Shown here: positions 49,129 through 62,153 of the stretch, one piece after another
Layout: each line of letters starts with the position of its first letter
Numbering within the stretch: the stretch's first letter is position 1
Source of the DNA: Azolla caroliniana
Lineage: Eukaryota; Polypodiophyta
Reading direction: 5' to 3'
NCBI GenBank assembly: GCA_043228905.1
Contig: JBHGNT010000014.1
Coordinates: forward strand, 14,818,001-14,882,000
DNA length: 64,000 bases
The notes under the pieces: model-generated
What the model was told of the DNA's origin: nothing
Databases searched by the model: none
The model's input: only the letters and a program-made list of their open reading frames with translations
Position numbers and translations under genes: made by a program

Positions 49129-49494
49129 TAAATGGTTTGCCAAAAAGTGTGAATGCAATTGTATATTTTTTTGTTCTACTATTATATCTGGGAGAATATA
49201 TGTATCTTATTCATTGATTGTAGAATCTTTTGTTTTTCCCATGATCGAAATGAATTCCAAAGGTGTCTTGTGTTTTGCATCTAGTTTCTAAGCCTCGAAC
49301 AAAGCAAGAGTAACCATGCAACGTAATAAGATTATGAAATAACTTATAACATTCGTGGAATCTTAAGATTTAGCATTGCCATTAGACATACTAACATTAA
49401 CATAGATGACACACAAGTTGAACAACAATTGGTTTGTTGAAGGATGATAAGAGCTTCACAATGAAATGGCAACAAAAAAGTGGCAATTGCTAAG

Positions 49495-49697
49495 TCATCA
49501 AAAGATATTCAGGATTATATGTTACATTACACTAAACCTTGAAGTTGGAGTTTATAATTATATAACATGTTAACCTCGTGAGTTTATAGATAAGTTCATC
49601 AAAAGATATTCAGGATTATATGTTACATTACACTAAACCTTGAAGTTGGAGTTTATAATTATATAACATGTTAACCTCGTGAGTTTATAGATAAGTT
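49495..49697. repeat. 101-bp perfect tandem duplication
   Basis: Starts TCATCAAAAGATATTC at 49495 and 49596, and ends at GATAAGT in both copies, apparently identical. Confidence 0.95.
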
Positions 49698-50296
49698 CAA
49701 CCAAGAACAAATGTTGGTGTGTTAAATAAGGAAACTAATTTTTGAATGTTGAAGTTATGGTGGCAACCACCAACAAGGCTCTAATGTATTGGGATCAAGA
49801 TTGGGAATTTTCAAAAAATGTTAACGAGCTTCATTTATCCCCATTTCATGTTTCAAAACTCTATGAAACATCATATATCAAAACCATTTAAAGATTTTGG
49901 AACTTAGTGGTAGTTATGTTTGGATTTGATTTTGTCAATCCCTATATGCATATACATCTTTAAAATAACTTGGTTACACCGTTGAACACTTGCATGACAA
50001 CTTACAAGGACAACTTGTGGCAATTGTTAAGGGAAATAATCTCATATTTTTTAAGTTTTAACAACCTTATAAGGCTTAATATTTCCAATTTAATTACCAA
50101 GATTAATACTATTAACAATAAAACACAGACATAGATACGGAATAGCCTTCTGCACGATGAAGACCACCATATCTCCTGTCACCATTCAGCCTAACGTTGC
50201 TCAGGCTTTTGTTGCTTAGCCTTCCACCACTCAGCCTGCCGCCACCCAACTTGTCGCCACCTAGCCTGTCGCAACCTCACCTACTGTAGCCGATGG

Positions 50297-51452
50297 TTGT
50301 TCAAATCATCTAGAGGGATGTGTAGGGATTTCCGTTTATCCCACAGTAGATGCGGAAAAGTCATTTGTCCCCTTCAACTTACCTTACCTGCTACAACCAA
50401 TCCAGTTGCCGCGGTCAGCCTTTCAACCTCCTCCATAACTCCGGTCTTCTTCAATGCAACGGCTAACCAGGAGCAATTGTTGCGTCGTTGCGAACAGTTT
50501 AACCGGGGCTCCCGTGTAGCTAACCCGGATATCACACCTATTTCGGACAACGTAGTAGAGGTTCTATTGTCAGAACAAGATAGAGCACAGGTTGTAAGAG
50601 AGATTCAGCGTCTAGAGGAGAGGACTATCATTGTGCAAGTTTTGGGCATTCATCCTCGTCGTGCTGATCTTCATTTGCTATTGCAAGCCGCTTTGAAACA
50701 AGATCTTGACAACATCACGGATATCCAAATACTTGGTCGGAACTATTATCAAGTGGAGTTCGAGCTCGAACGAATAGTACCGATCTTGCTAGAGAAGAAA
50801 AATGTGGTAGTCAAGGGTGGATGGGTTTTATTCCACAAGTGGATTCACAACTTCTCCGCAAACCAAGTACTTCATGATTTCGATTCATATCATACATGTG
50901 TGGTAGTGTTTCCTAATTTACGTAAAGAGTGGGTGCCTTTTGTGCATCTAATTGCGAGTACTATTGGTAAAGTCTTGGAAACTTATGATAAGCCTTGTCA
51001 AAACGAGGATAGGTATATGGGAGCTACATCAACAAAACTTTTCTACATCAACAAAACTTTTGATTTCTAAGTCTACAGTTTTGCCCTCGAATATCTTGTT
51101 GCCCAATTTACTTGACTCAAGACAAGAATCTTATTCTCAGAAAATATTGTATAGGGGTTTGCCAAATCAATGTTTTCGGTGTTTTGGATTTGGTCATTTG
51201 GCAAAAAAATGCCCTAAATTTAATAAAGACACAGACAAACATGTACCCAATACAAATATAGTCCCGTATCATGTTAGATCTGAGGGTTGGACGAAGGTCG
51301 GGCATAGGAAAACATCTTCACAAGTATCTTATGACAAGCCTCATCAGGTGTCAATTAATAATTTAAAGGAATTCTCCCCCTTACAGAATAGGTATTCTAC
51401 CCTCCATGTAGAAGAGGATCGATCATTGTTACCGTACGAGATGTACGGGTGA
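50297..51452 (+). pseudogene. LINE ORF1, DUF4283-like plus CCHC zinc knuckle, frameshifted
   Basis: The first part (50297-51070) has the fold seen before plant LINE zinc knuckles: VQVLGIHPRRADLHLLLQAAL, VVVKGGWVLFHKWIHNF, and LRKEWVPFVHLIAS. At 51024-51061 a 19-bp unit (CTACATCAACAAAACTTTT) is repeated in tandem and shifts the frame by +1. The second part (to 51452) carries CFRCFGFGHLAKKC, a CX2CX4HX4C knuckle. Sequence upstream of 50297 (from an ATG at 50156) contains further stops. Confidence 0.85.
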
Positions 51453-51665
51453 TTGATAATTGTGATAAGTGAGGGTGAAAGATGTAATGTGTTGATATGT
51501 ATGTGTAATGTTATACAATTATGAGTGTGAATGTAAGTGTGAGTGTGGTGGATACAAAGAGGTGTGAGTGAGTGACTAGGTGTGAATGCCCAAGGGGCTT
51601 GCACCCTTGTGTATCTACGCTTTTGTACCTATTTAACCCCTTATGGGGAATGAATGAATACAATG

Positions 51666-51721
<56 letters not shown>

Positions 51722-52187
51722 CCTTATGTTGAACCCCCTTGGGAGGGAGGTGGAGCCATTCTAGGCACCACCCCCCACCCTGCAATGCTTCTCAATGCTT
51801 GTCAACATCTTCATGATCTCTCTCACCATCATACTCTCCATCATCTTCATTATTACACCATGTCTATCTTCGTCATTATCAATCATCATTACCATTAACC
51901 CTAACCCTAAAACCTACAACAAAAACCTATTTCTAATCAATCAAATATTATGGGTGTTGTAATGGCTCAATGAGTAGATAAACTCCCTTGTGCTAGATTT
52001 CAATTCATAGTTTCACGGGATACCTTGACACTTCAAACCCCTCAAAAGCAAGTTAAGGATCATAGGGTGCATAAGTATGCAGGGAACTATCTGCTTTTAA
52101 AAAGACAAGCAAGAGCTCAAGAGGGTGCCCAAAAAAGGCCGTCAAGATGCTCTCCTTGAGAAAGGACACCAATAAAATCTATGTAAG

Positions 52188-55100
52188 ATGGACACCTTAC
52201 ATCTTCTTTCCTGGAATGTGCAAGGCCTGGGTGGTCAGGGTTTTCGTAGATTTAAATGACTCTTACGTGCGGATTTAGGTACTGCTAATGTAGTCACTAT
52301 TGATATTCTTTTTTTACAAGAGCATCACTTATGCATGGATAGGATTCGGAAGTATGGATCTATTTTACTAGGACGGTGGACTCAATTCTGGATTCCTGCC
52401 TTTGCCCCCACTGGCCGACAGGCTAGGTTATGCATTGCTATTAAACAACATTTGCAGTCTATCATTGTGTCAGCTACTACTATCGTGAATAAACAGGCAC
52501 AATTCCTTATTGTAAAAATAAGATCCCAAAAGGTTGGCCTTATGAATCTCTATGCCCCTAATTCAGCGACAGAAAGGGAAAAGTTATGGCTATCTCTTTC
52601 TGATTATGCGAGTTTAGCGGATTGTTGGTTGGTGGGAGGCGACTTTAATATGATCAAGGATGTTGCTGATAGAATGGGAGGTATAACTACTACAATTTCA
52701 GGATGGGAAGCTAAGTGTTGGGACTACTTTTGTTTTACCTATGGTTTGTTAAATTTATGGAAGGTGCACTCATTTTCACGTATACAAGGATCCCCTCAGT
52801 TTTCTAGATCAGATGGAAGTTTGGTTGCTACAAATTTGTCTCGACTAGATAGATTTTATGCTAGTAGTGTTTTTTGGGAAGCAGGTGGATCCATAGGAAT
52901 TATTCCGGGATCAGCTATCTATGATCACGATCCTCTGAAGTTACATGTTACATTTACTAAGAGGCAATACTCGAGGCAATTGTGTATCCCTCCTGCATTG
53001 TTATCTGATGATAATCATCGGATGTAAATCACTCAGATATGGTCAAATTACAATTTCTTGGATGACTGTTTGCTTAGCAATATGGTTCATGCCATACTCG
53101 ATACAAAGATTCTATTCACAAAAATAGTTTTAGCATATGTTTATCACTACAATTCAGAGATTGCTAACCTACGTCGTGCTCTTGCAACATTACAACAATT
53201 GTTGGAAAGGTATCCAACTTCATCTATATTATGTTGTGATTTGCAGCAAGTAAAAAACAGTTTAAAGGAAAAACAGGAAGCACACTCAATGTTCTTTTAC
53301 TATCGTAATGTTGCTTGCTGGTCACAAAGGCAAGATTGAGTCAATAAGGAATTCTTCAATCAGTTTAAATGGAAAACTAGACCTCCTTCTATTACTTCTT
53401 TGAAGCGGCTTGATGGATCCTATATGTCAGATGTCTCTATGATGCGAAGTATAATCTCAGATTATTATTATAACTTATTGTCTGCTGAATCTTTTACGAT
53501 AGACAATTTTAACAAGAAACAAGTTGTTCTTGCAACTATTGAACAAAAGGTTACAGATGTAATGGCCTCTCAGTTATTACAACCGTTTACATCTCAAGAG
53601 GTCTTTGCTGCGGCTAAATCCTTAGGTAAGGATGTTTGTCCAGGAAAAGATGGAATAGGAATTGGCTTCTATTTGCATTATTGGGATTTTCTTGGTCCTC
53701 TCCTTACTAGAGCAGTTAATTTAATATTCTCAACGGGTAATATGCCGACGGAATGGACAGAAGGAATCATATATATGAGTCCTAAATCGGATGCTCAATG
53801 TGATGAAGTTTCCAAGTGGCGGCCAATAACATTGCTTAATGTTGTGTATAAGATTGTGGCGAAAACTATGGCAGTTAGACTATGACTTGTATTGCCGTCT
53901 ATTATTCATGAAACATAATTTGGTTTTCTGCAAGATAGAAGTATTTTTTATAATATCTTTTTGTTCTGGGAAATGGTTGCATTAGCTCAACAACATAAAC
54001 AACAACTTGTAGTATTATTGCTTGACTTTGAAAAGGCATATGATAAAGTGGATTGGGACTTTCTTGAGGCAGTGCTGTCAAGATTAGGTTTTCCCGCCAC
54101 ATGGATAAAAAGTGTTTCATCCCTTTATCAATTAATGCAGTTAACTCCTAAGACAGGAGGAGCATGGTCACCCTCTCTAAAGTGGTTGTTCTTGAATGAC
54201 ATGAAAATGCCAAGGAGGAATCTTGCATCCAATAGATTTTTGCTAGGAATCATAAGAGCGTGGGATGCGATTAAATCATTTTTGCTACAGGACAAACCTT
54301 CTACTTGGGATGCATTACTTAATCAGCCTATGCTTGCCAATTCTCTATTTCGGGATAATGCAGGAAAAGTATTGGACCTGCGTACTCACCTTGATTGGGG
54401 TAAATTGGATAATGGGCCAGTTGCATTTGTAAGAACTTGGACTCATTTTCAACAAATGACGCAAGAAGATCGACTTGCATATCTACAATCAGTTCATGGT
54501 GCCAAGATAATGATGACCACCTTATCAACAACATATTCTTCATTTTTTACAACCTTCCAACCTAGCCAGGAACATCTATGGTTTGGATGCTTCACAAATG
54601 ATACATTAATGGTTGTTAAAGGCGTTTCACCTAATCGGTGCATTTCTTATTTTGAGGTCCTAGACAAAAATAGATTGCAATCTTATACCTTTGATTGCAA
54701 TTATCTACAGGACTTGCAAAGTGCACCAGTTAGAGTGGTTGCTAAAACTGGAAAGAAATGGATCCTTGATCCTTATCCATCAGTTGCTCATATGTGTGAT
54801 ATCTTCTGGCTATACACAAAAGATCCTATTGCAAGATTAACATGGGATTCAGGGGGTTGGATTTGGTCATACTCCTTGGGGGAAAAGATCGTAAAGGTCC
54901 CCTTCTTTCAGTACTCAGTAAAACTTGGAAGATCATTATTGCTCTCTCAGAATGTAACGATACCAGTAGCTCAGAAACATTGGGCCAATTGGGGTGTTTC
55001 CACTTTGCATTTGAGAACCTATTGGAAATGGATATGGTCATTCAAGGGGCCAACCAAATTTATTCTCTTTCGGTGGTTATTAGTGCATATGGCACTACCC

Positions 55101-55451
55101 GTTGGTCATTCATTGAAAGGGAATGTAGCACCCAATTTGTGGCAATGTGGCTTTTGCCATGAACCTCGGGAGACTACCAAGCATGTCCTATGGTCTTGTT
55201 CTTTTGCTCAACAAGTATGGAAGAAAGTCATGTCTTTATTCCTAACAATCAATGTAGGTTGCCTATTCTCATGGGGATCAGCGATGTGGGGAGTATTACA
55301 CTCTGGCTTGATGTTGTATGAGGCAAACGATGTTCATGAGGCAATGACAATACATAATAGAATATTGATATTAGTTAGTCCCTTCCAGCAACCTCACAAG
55401 CAGGTGCAATCTGTCCAAATTTGGAAAACTGTGACCACAATAACATTATGA
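52188..55451 (+). pseudogene. LINE ORF2: endonuclease and reverse transcriptase, catalytic core deleted
   Basis: One frame runs from ATG 52188 to 55451 without any frameshift, broken by stops at 52257, 53025, 53337, 53883 and 53916. The APE endonuclease has LLSWNVQGLGG, FLQEHH, VGGDFNMI, SRLDRFYASS and YDHDP. The RT fingers have GKDGIGIGFY, WRPITLLNVVYKI, and the first catalytic Asp in LLLDFEKAYDKVDW. After WIKSVSSLYQ (about 54130) the palm with the FADD box and the thumb are missing, and the text resumes at GAWSPSLKWLF. The C-terminal RT zinc-binding domain is present (GPTKFILFRWLLVHMALP, CGFCHEPRETTKHVLWSC). Confidence 0.92.
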
Positions 55452-55815
55452 GCTTTATGGAAATATCGATGTAATCGACTTTATGATATGGGAGAACTTG
55501 CTGGCAATAGTCTGTGGCCAGTATGACAATATGCAGGGTTCCCCAGATACTGTGAACAAGAAAAGGAAAAAGCTTCTTCACTTATGGAAAAAGGTGCCCT
55601 TGTTTACAGTGTCAACTCAAGAACCTCAATGGCAATATCGACTTCCATGGACTCTTTCTTGAATATCAACAAATGTAAACATCCTTGTATTTTACAGCAT
55701 TGTATAGGAAAAGATGTAACCTCCTTGGTAACTAGGTTCAAGTTGTAGCGTTCGGGCGTTTTATTCTTAATACTATTGAAGAAAATCTTTTATATAAAAA
55801 AAAATATTTCCAATT

Positions 55816-57640
55816 AAAAATATTGGTCGGAAAAAATATAATGTAAGAAACATGGTCATATTGTAATTTGTGGGGATCCACTCTTTATTAGGTAGGAATG
55901 ACTAATGACCAATGGGCATGTAATGTGAAAGGGACTCTTTAGGTTTTCTAACTTCTATGAAAGGGGCAAGCAATCTCACATAAAAAAGGTCATTTTGTGC
56001 TCTAAATTTGGGGCTGATTTTGGTGCTCATTCTCTTGTCTTTGCAATTTCTAAGATTCACGTTCCTTCATGAAGCTTTTCCACGCTGATTTTTTGAGATA
56101 TATTTGGTTTTTAATTCATAACTATCAATTTAATTGAGACACCTCATGTGTTTCTTAGATAGTAATTATCAACTTAATAAATGAGTGTAGTGATTAGGTG
56201 TGTGTTGGTTTTCGATTAACTTAAGAATCCTTCTAAGCTTTCTTGATTGCATATAGCGGAGATGTAACTACTTTTATGTGTTAATATATCGCATGATTGT
56301 TGCCATTGGGGATTGATAAACCCCGATTCCTTGACAAGGCCACCATGAGGAAGGTGGCACTTTAGGGTTCAATTGTGACCCTCGAAAGTGATGCCTTGAG
56401 ATTTGAGTATTGTTGGTCCCTTCATAGAAACTCAATTGATTGGCGTCATTGTTAGGGACATGAGGACAAGTCTTGGCATAGGGTTAAGATCATGGGAGAT
56501 TGAATGTGTTAGCTTTAGGATAAAGTGAAGAAAGATAAGAATGAGTGAGAGACATGTGAGTGAAGGTTCACAAAGTTAGCTACTTAGGAGTGATTAACAA
56601 CCACTCTCGCTTGACTCGCCATCAACATGTTATATAGCTGTCCAAACCCTCAACTTACAATATTGATGTGGTGGCAAAACTTCACCAATACAAAGACGTG
56701 CACACAGTAAGAACACAAAGAACCAACATAACAATATGTATTCCCACCAACATAACAATATATAGCATCTTGTTAATGATGAGGTTCAACCTTGTTTTGT
56801 ATCTATTACTCCTTGTTTACATTCTTTTTTTCCACAATGTAACGCTATCATCATGGGAACTGAGATAAATTATCTTTTGATAGCATGGAAGTGTGTGTTT
56901 TACACCCACATACACACACCTATTACGTCAAAATGTTCAAATAACTAGTAGCACTTATCAAAATTTTCCTTTCTTTATAAAATTGAGCATTCAAGAATAT
57001 GCCGTAATAAATTATAGTGATTCAGATTCAATTTCGTTTAAACATTATGAATTCAAGGGCCCTCCCTCTTGTTGGATGAGAGGGAATATTATCGAGGAGC
57101 AAGAACTCGTAAGGATAAACATTATGCTACAATATAAGTTTGTCCACGATGAATTGAAAACTTAATGTGTTTTGGGTAAGTAAACACAATCGTGTACTTT
57201 AGCCTTCCTTATAGGTGACAAAATTGTGATTGACATAGTATTGTGCAAAAGATGGACACAAGGTTCCACGTAACAACAAATAAACTATTTGTTATATTTT
57301 GATGGATCTCCCTAATGGGGTCATGATTATTATCATAATATTATACAACCAATACGCCAAATTCAATTAGTAAAGACGTTCATTTCTTTTATCATACTTT
57401 TTTTTTAAAATCATTCATTTTTCTCAATGTGCGTGAGTAGGCAATTGAACAAGACAAATTCTTTTGGTTAACAATTAAAAAGCATACCTTGTTAAAGGGG
57501 TTGGGGCGACCAAGGGTGAAGTTGGTAGGAACATACAAGGGAAAAGAGAATCACATTTCTATGGGGGCAATGGATATCAATGCAAATCTCATGTTTAATT
57601 ACTGACACTAGATATCAAGAATTGATGAGACTTTTGGTCA
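55816..57640. other. Intergenic, nothing recognised
   Basis: No motif-bearing frame. The open frames at 56668-57165 look random. Confidence 0.45.
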
Positions 57641-58049
57641 TGAAGTCCCATAGGAGTCTAGTTCTTGTCCCATGGAGTGTCATCAAATTAGAGATTGCTC
57701 AATTGGATTTCTAGTTCTTGTCGTGTCGTAGAACACCTTGTGTACACATCATTCACAATTATGTTTGTTGGATCATTGCCCTTTGTTTGAGTTTCGATCA
57801 TAGAAGGTTCCAATAAGCATTCATATACATCTTGTAGTGTGTTTTTCGGTTGCATTCGTACGCACCTTGTCACCACCCCTATGAGTGCTACGAAATCTAG
57901 TTGAGATTGTTGCAATGAAGGAGGGCAAAATGAGACATCAAAATTATGTGTATAAATTACATATACATATAGACCGATGATTTATTTGCAAAGTTTGGGA
58001 AATGATTTACATAAAAGATTGAATGTAAGGAAGGTCTGGATCATAAGTA

Positions 58050-58640
58050 AATGATCTTCAATGAATGGGTGGAATGATTGCCATCAAATTAGAGATTGCC
58101 CAATTGGATGGATGGATGGGTTGGGGTGTCATCCAATTAGAGTTTGCCCAATTGGATGGACGATTACTATCAAACTAGTTAGAGATTTCCTAATTGGATG
58201 GATGGATGGATTGGAGTGTCATCAAAATAGAGATCAATTGCCCAATTGGATGAATGGATGAAAGGGTTGGAGTGTTATCAAATTAGAGATTGCTCAATTG
58301 GATTGATGGATGGATTGGACTGTCATCAAATTAGAGATTGCCCAATTGGATGAATGGATGAATGGGTTGAAGTGTCATCAAATTAGAGATTGCCCAATTG
58401 GATGAATGGATGAATGGATGGAGTGTCATCAAATTAGAGATTGCTCAATTGGATTGATGGATGGATGGATTGGAGAGTGTCATCAAATTAGAGATTGCCC
58501 AATTGGATGAATGGATGGATTGGATGGAGTGTCATCAAATTAGAGATTGCTCAATTAGATTGATGGATGGAAGAATGGGTTGGATTGATTTAGAATTAGA
58601 GTTTGCCCAATTGGTCATGGATGGATGGAGGGAGAGGATC
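58050..58640. repeat. Minisatellite extending from the 3' end of the cyclin gene
   Basis: About ten units of 45-75 bp, with core TCATCAAATTAGAGATTGC, CAATTGGAT and runs of GGAT. The last unit (about 58585-58630) overlaps the final codons of the cyclin B gene on the minus strand (stop at 58596-58598). A stray unit lies at 57670-57712. Confidence 0.9.
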
Positions 58641-61600
58641 AAGGGTAGCAACAGAGTGGAAGTTAGGGTTTGAATACTTGTTATGCACAACTCTGAGGGT
58701 CTCTTCTCCACCACTCCTCCTATGGAAAGAAACCATCTTCATTGCACAATCCCTATAATATGATTCATGGAACCAAAAAACAAAGAAATAAGCATTACAA
58801 GCATCATTCATGATTAGGGGGAGCCATTGATCGCGTGATTAGCGCTTGCTAATCGTGCGATAATTAAGGAAATGTCAGGTAAAACACACAATTAAATGTC
58901 TTAGAAATGATTCAGACAGAGACCTTAAGTGCATCTCGGTGAAGCCCGAATGGTGTTGTAGAGCAGGGGTCCAGCAGGGCGTATTCCTGCGCAGTGTCCG
59001 GGCGGCAGTGTAGACAGCTGCTGCGGCCAGGAGGGAAGGACAGTACCTCACCATACAATACTCAGTCATGCACAACTCTAGCAAGAAGAATGCCATCATC
59101 TCTAGCTGCAAAGCCCCCCCTCACTCAAATTCAGACATGAATACATTCAATACATTCCAGATGGGTCATTGGTATGATTCGCTTACGGATCGAATCACAT
59201 AAGATCAAGCTAATTGATCGATCAATCAATCAATCTAATCAATCGATGAATCAAGCTAATTGATTGATCGATCAATCAATCAATAATTCAATTACCTGTG
59301 CATTGTTACTAATGTGATGAGAGCCTGATTCTGATGACATGGCTGCCTTCAGGAATCTCACAAGGAAGACATAAGGAGTAGGCCATGAGAGCTTGAAGCC
59401 AAGCTTATTCAGCATCTCCTTCTCCTGTATGTACAACACCCCACCCATTATATATAAAAAAGAAAATAGCCAATCAAAACCCACCCAAATCTCGTGATTG
59501 ATTCATTCGATTCATTCGATTGTAGGAGGCATTAAATTTAATCGCCACAGTCTACATACAGATTAAGGGCCTTCATTACCATGTGAAGGACATGATCCCT
59601 TGTATAGGCCTTGTCGGAGATGAACACGAAGTCTTGGACCTCGGGCGCCCAAATCTCTTCGTATTTTGCTGCAATGAGCATGGCAGTTATACCGACAAGC
59701 TGGAGATTCTTCCTCGGAACAGATTCCGAGCACACGAGGAAGCGATCGATCAAATTCACAGTCAAGAAGAGCGTCTCGGGCATGAATTTGAACCTCAAAT
59801 GCACCTGAGTATATGTATGATCCATGTGTAAACCATTTTTTTACTAATGACTACTAATTAATGGCATAAATTAGCAATAAATATGTGCATCTAGGGATTA
59901 AATTAATATCGACTTTGTAAGCTACTAATTAATCGCATAAATTAGCAATAAACTTGTGCATCCCAGGGATTAAATTAATATTGACTTTGTAAGCTACTAA
60001 TTAATCGCATAAATTAGCAATAGACATGTGCATCCCAGGGATTAATTAATAATAATATCGACTTGTAAGCATACTAATTAATCTCATTAGCAATAAACAT
60101 GTGCATCTAGGGATTAAATTAATATTGACTTCATAAGCTGCTAATTAATCGCATAAATTAGCAATAAACATGCGCATCCCAGGGGTTAATTAACAAATAT
60201 CTCAGGCTTGTAAGCAATACTGAGTAGCAAATACTCACTTCGATCAACCAATCAATTAGAATTGCCCGCATCTTCTCGTTGATGTCAGGTTGGCGAGTCT
60301 TCATATAATCTTCCGAAACACAACTCTGCATCTAATCCAAGGGCAATCCGCATAGTTTAAAACCAATTGAAAAACAAATACTGACAATATAATTCTGCTT
60401 TCTTTGGCCAAGATTTTTGTACCCACCTCGGATTTCCGATAGAAATCATGGATGTCTTCAATGTAATCAACGGCAGCCAAAGGGTTACCGATGTCTTGTT
60501 CATCAATATTAGGCGATTTGGGCAGAAAATCCAGCTGATCAGCTTCTTGCATCTCTACTTCATTGGAAACAGCACATGATCCTAATAACCCCCCTTTTGC
60601 CGCCATTGGCGATCTTAATGCAGTCAAATCCCCAGTGACAGTAACTGAATGCTTCTTCTGTCGATCCATTGGTTTATTATTATTATTATTATTATCATGA
60701 ATGTTTTCACACCCCATTATGCGCCGTTGCTTTGTTAATCGCACCGCAGACAAGATCGAATCCCCCTCTTCCTCATGTAATTTCTGCGATTCAACGAATG
60801 CTTGTTTGAATTTGAGGGATTATTGTTGGAATTTAATGGGATTGTTGTTGGAATTTAAGGGATTATTGTTTGAATTTAAGGGATTATTGTTGGAATTTAA
60901 TGGGATTATTGTTGGAATTTAAGGGATTATTGTTTGAATTTAAAGGGTGATTAATCGATTAGGAGTAGGAGTAGCTACAATTCGGCCAAGAATTAGAATA
61001 TTTTCACACAAAACTAACGGCTCAAAATCTACGTTGATTTTGTACACTCAGCTCACCTTGATCCGTCGGGTACTCTTATTAGCCAGTGTGGGTGTAGCCG
61101 AGGATTTCCTGTGGATTAATCAAATTTAATTACGGAATGGACAATTGATCAAATTCATGGATTGAATCAAAATAATTTACTAGTCAGAAGTTGGATCAAG
61201 TAATGAATGGTATTAATCTCACTCGCGATAATGCTGCTTTGCCATCGATCCGTTCTCTGTCCCTATGCATTGGGCCCGGCCGAGAACACCCACGAGATTC
61301 CCGATGTCCCCCAGAGTTGTTCTTCTATGGGCCGCTATTTTGGAGATTAACAAAACAAGTTTAATCATCTTACACGTTTGGATTAACATCCAAAAGATTC
61401 TAATTCCGAAAATATTCAATGATTAGGGAAAAAGAAGAAGATTCCTAAAGATTCAGCACCTGTTGGCCCGGGGCGATGAATATTCTGGAGATCCTTGCCA
61501 GCATTTTCTCTACTCCCGCCTTTTTTCCTGTGAATCTCATCTTTCAGATTCAGCTGAAGAAAAAAAAAAAGACGATTAGAATGATTTAGTTATTCATTCA

Positions 61601-61740
61601 TTGATTTAGAATGATTTAGTATGATTTAGCAAACAATGAAGTAATTGATCCGGAATCTCCCCGCTTTCTGATCAATTGGAAGATTCATAAGAATTGAAAT
61701 GAATGAATGGATTACTTACCTCGGTCTCTGCATGATCCAT
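58596..61740 (-). CDS. CYCB1: G2/mitotic-specific cyclin B1
   Basis: Regulatory partner of CDKA/CDKB at G2/M. Ten exons on the minus strand: 61740-61720, 61553-61460, 61334-61223, 61108-61057, 60783-60427, 60325-60239, 59804-59580, 59424-59296, 59105-58924 and 58752-58596. Joined they give 471 residues, all borders GT-AG and all phases fitting. The destruction box RTTLGDIGN (residues 43-51) is of the B1 class, not the B2 class. A polymorphic-looking Asn run (NNNNNN) lies in exon 5. The cyclin box begins at MRAILIDWLIEVHLRF (231-246), followed by PETLFLTVNLIDRFL and AAKYEEIWAPEVQDFVFI. The second cyclin fold has YVFLVRFLKA and CPSLLAAAAVYTAA. Introns hold several short tandem arrays. The protein looks complete and functional. 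Confidence 0.96.
59840..60215. repeat. Tandem repeat in a cyclin B1 intron
   Basis: Five units of about 75 bp (TACTAATTAATCGCATAAATTAGCAATAA, then GTGCATC..AGGGATTAA) between exons 6 and 7. Confidence 0.9.
60815..60942. repeat. About 21-bp repeat in a cyclin B1 intron
   Basis: Six to seven units of GAATTTAAGGGATTATTGTT with alternation of TTTG and TTGG, between exons 4 and 5. Confidence 0.9.
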
Positions 61741-61933
61741 GTGGCGATGGAGGATTGCGTTTTATATATATACAGAGACAGCGAGAATGTTGTTGTTATT
61801 TTTTTTGTTAAAAACAATACAGCTCGAAATGGAGTTAATTTCTTGAGGTATGGAAGGAATGTGAGAGAGGGAGAGGATTGTATATACTTGTGATCGAGAT
61901 TTAAATTTTAGCTCTGCATAAACAGGGGATTAA

Positions 61934-62112
61934 AACAGAAGAAGAAGAAGAAGAAGAAGAAGAAGGGAATGGAGAAGAGAGAAAGAGAGACAGAGGAAGG
62001 AAGAGGAAGAAGGTGTGTGTGTTCTTCTTCTTTTTTATCTTCTCTGTTTCTTCGTCTTCTTCCATTGGACTGTTGTGGAGGCAGAAGAGACAGCCAGAGC
62101 AGAGAACAGAGA

Positions 62113-62153
<41 letters not shown>

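Larger units (their letters stand above)
50091..55802 (+). mobile_element. LINE (L1-type) retrotransposon with 13-bp target duplication
   Basis: The direct repeat AATATTTCCAATT (50078-50090 and 55803-55815) brackets 5,712 bp that end in ATATAAAAAAA. Inside are ORF1 (CCHC zinc-knuckle protein) and ORF2 (endonuclease, part of the reverse transcriptase, RT zinc-binding domain). Between them lies a 0.7-kb spacer with a (CT)n run (51671-51720). The exact target duplication shows one insertion that is complete at both ends. ORF1 is frameshifted and ORF2 has five stops and a deletion, so it is dead. Confidence 0.95.

Noticed and set aside
51890-51915. Telomere repeat (AACCCTAACCCTAAA)
   Set aside because: Only two to three units, too short to mean more than chance in the LINE spacer.
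58050-58640. CRISPR-like array
   Set aside because: Units are directly tandem with no unique spacers, in plant DNA. It is a minisatellite.
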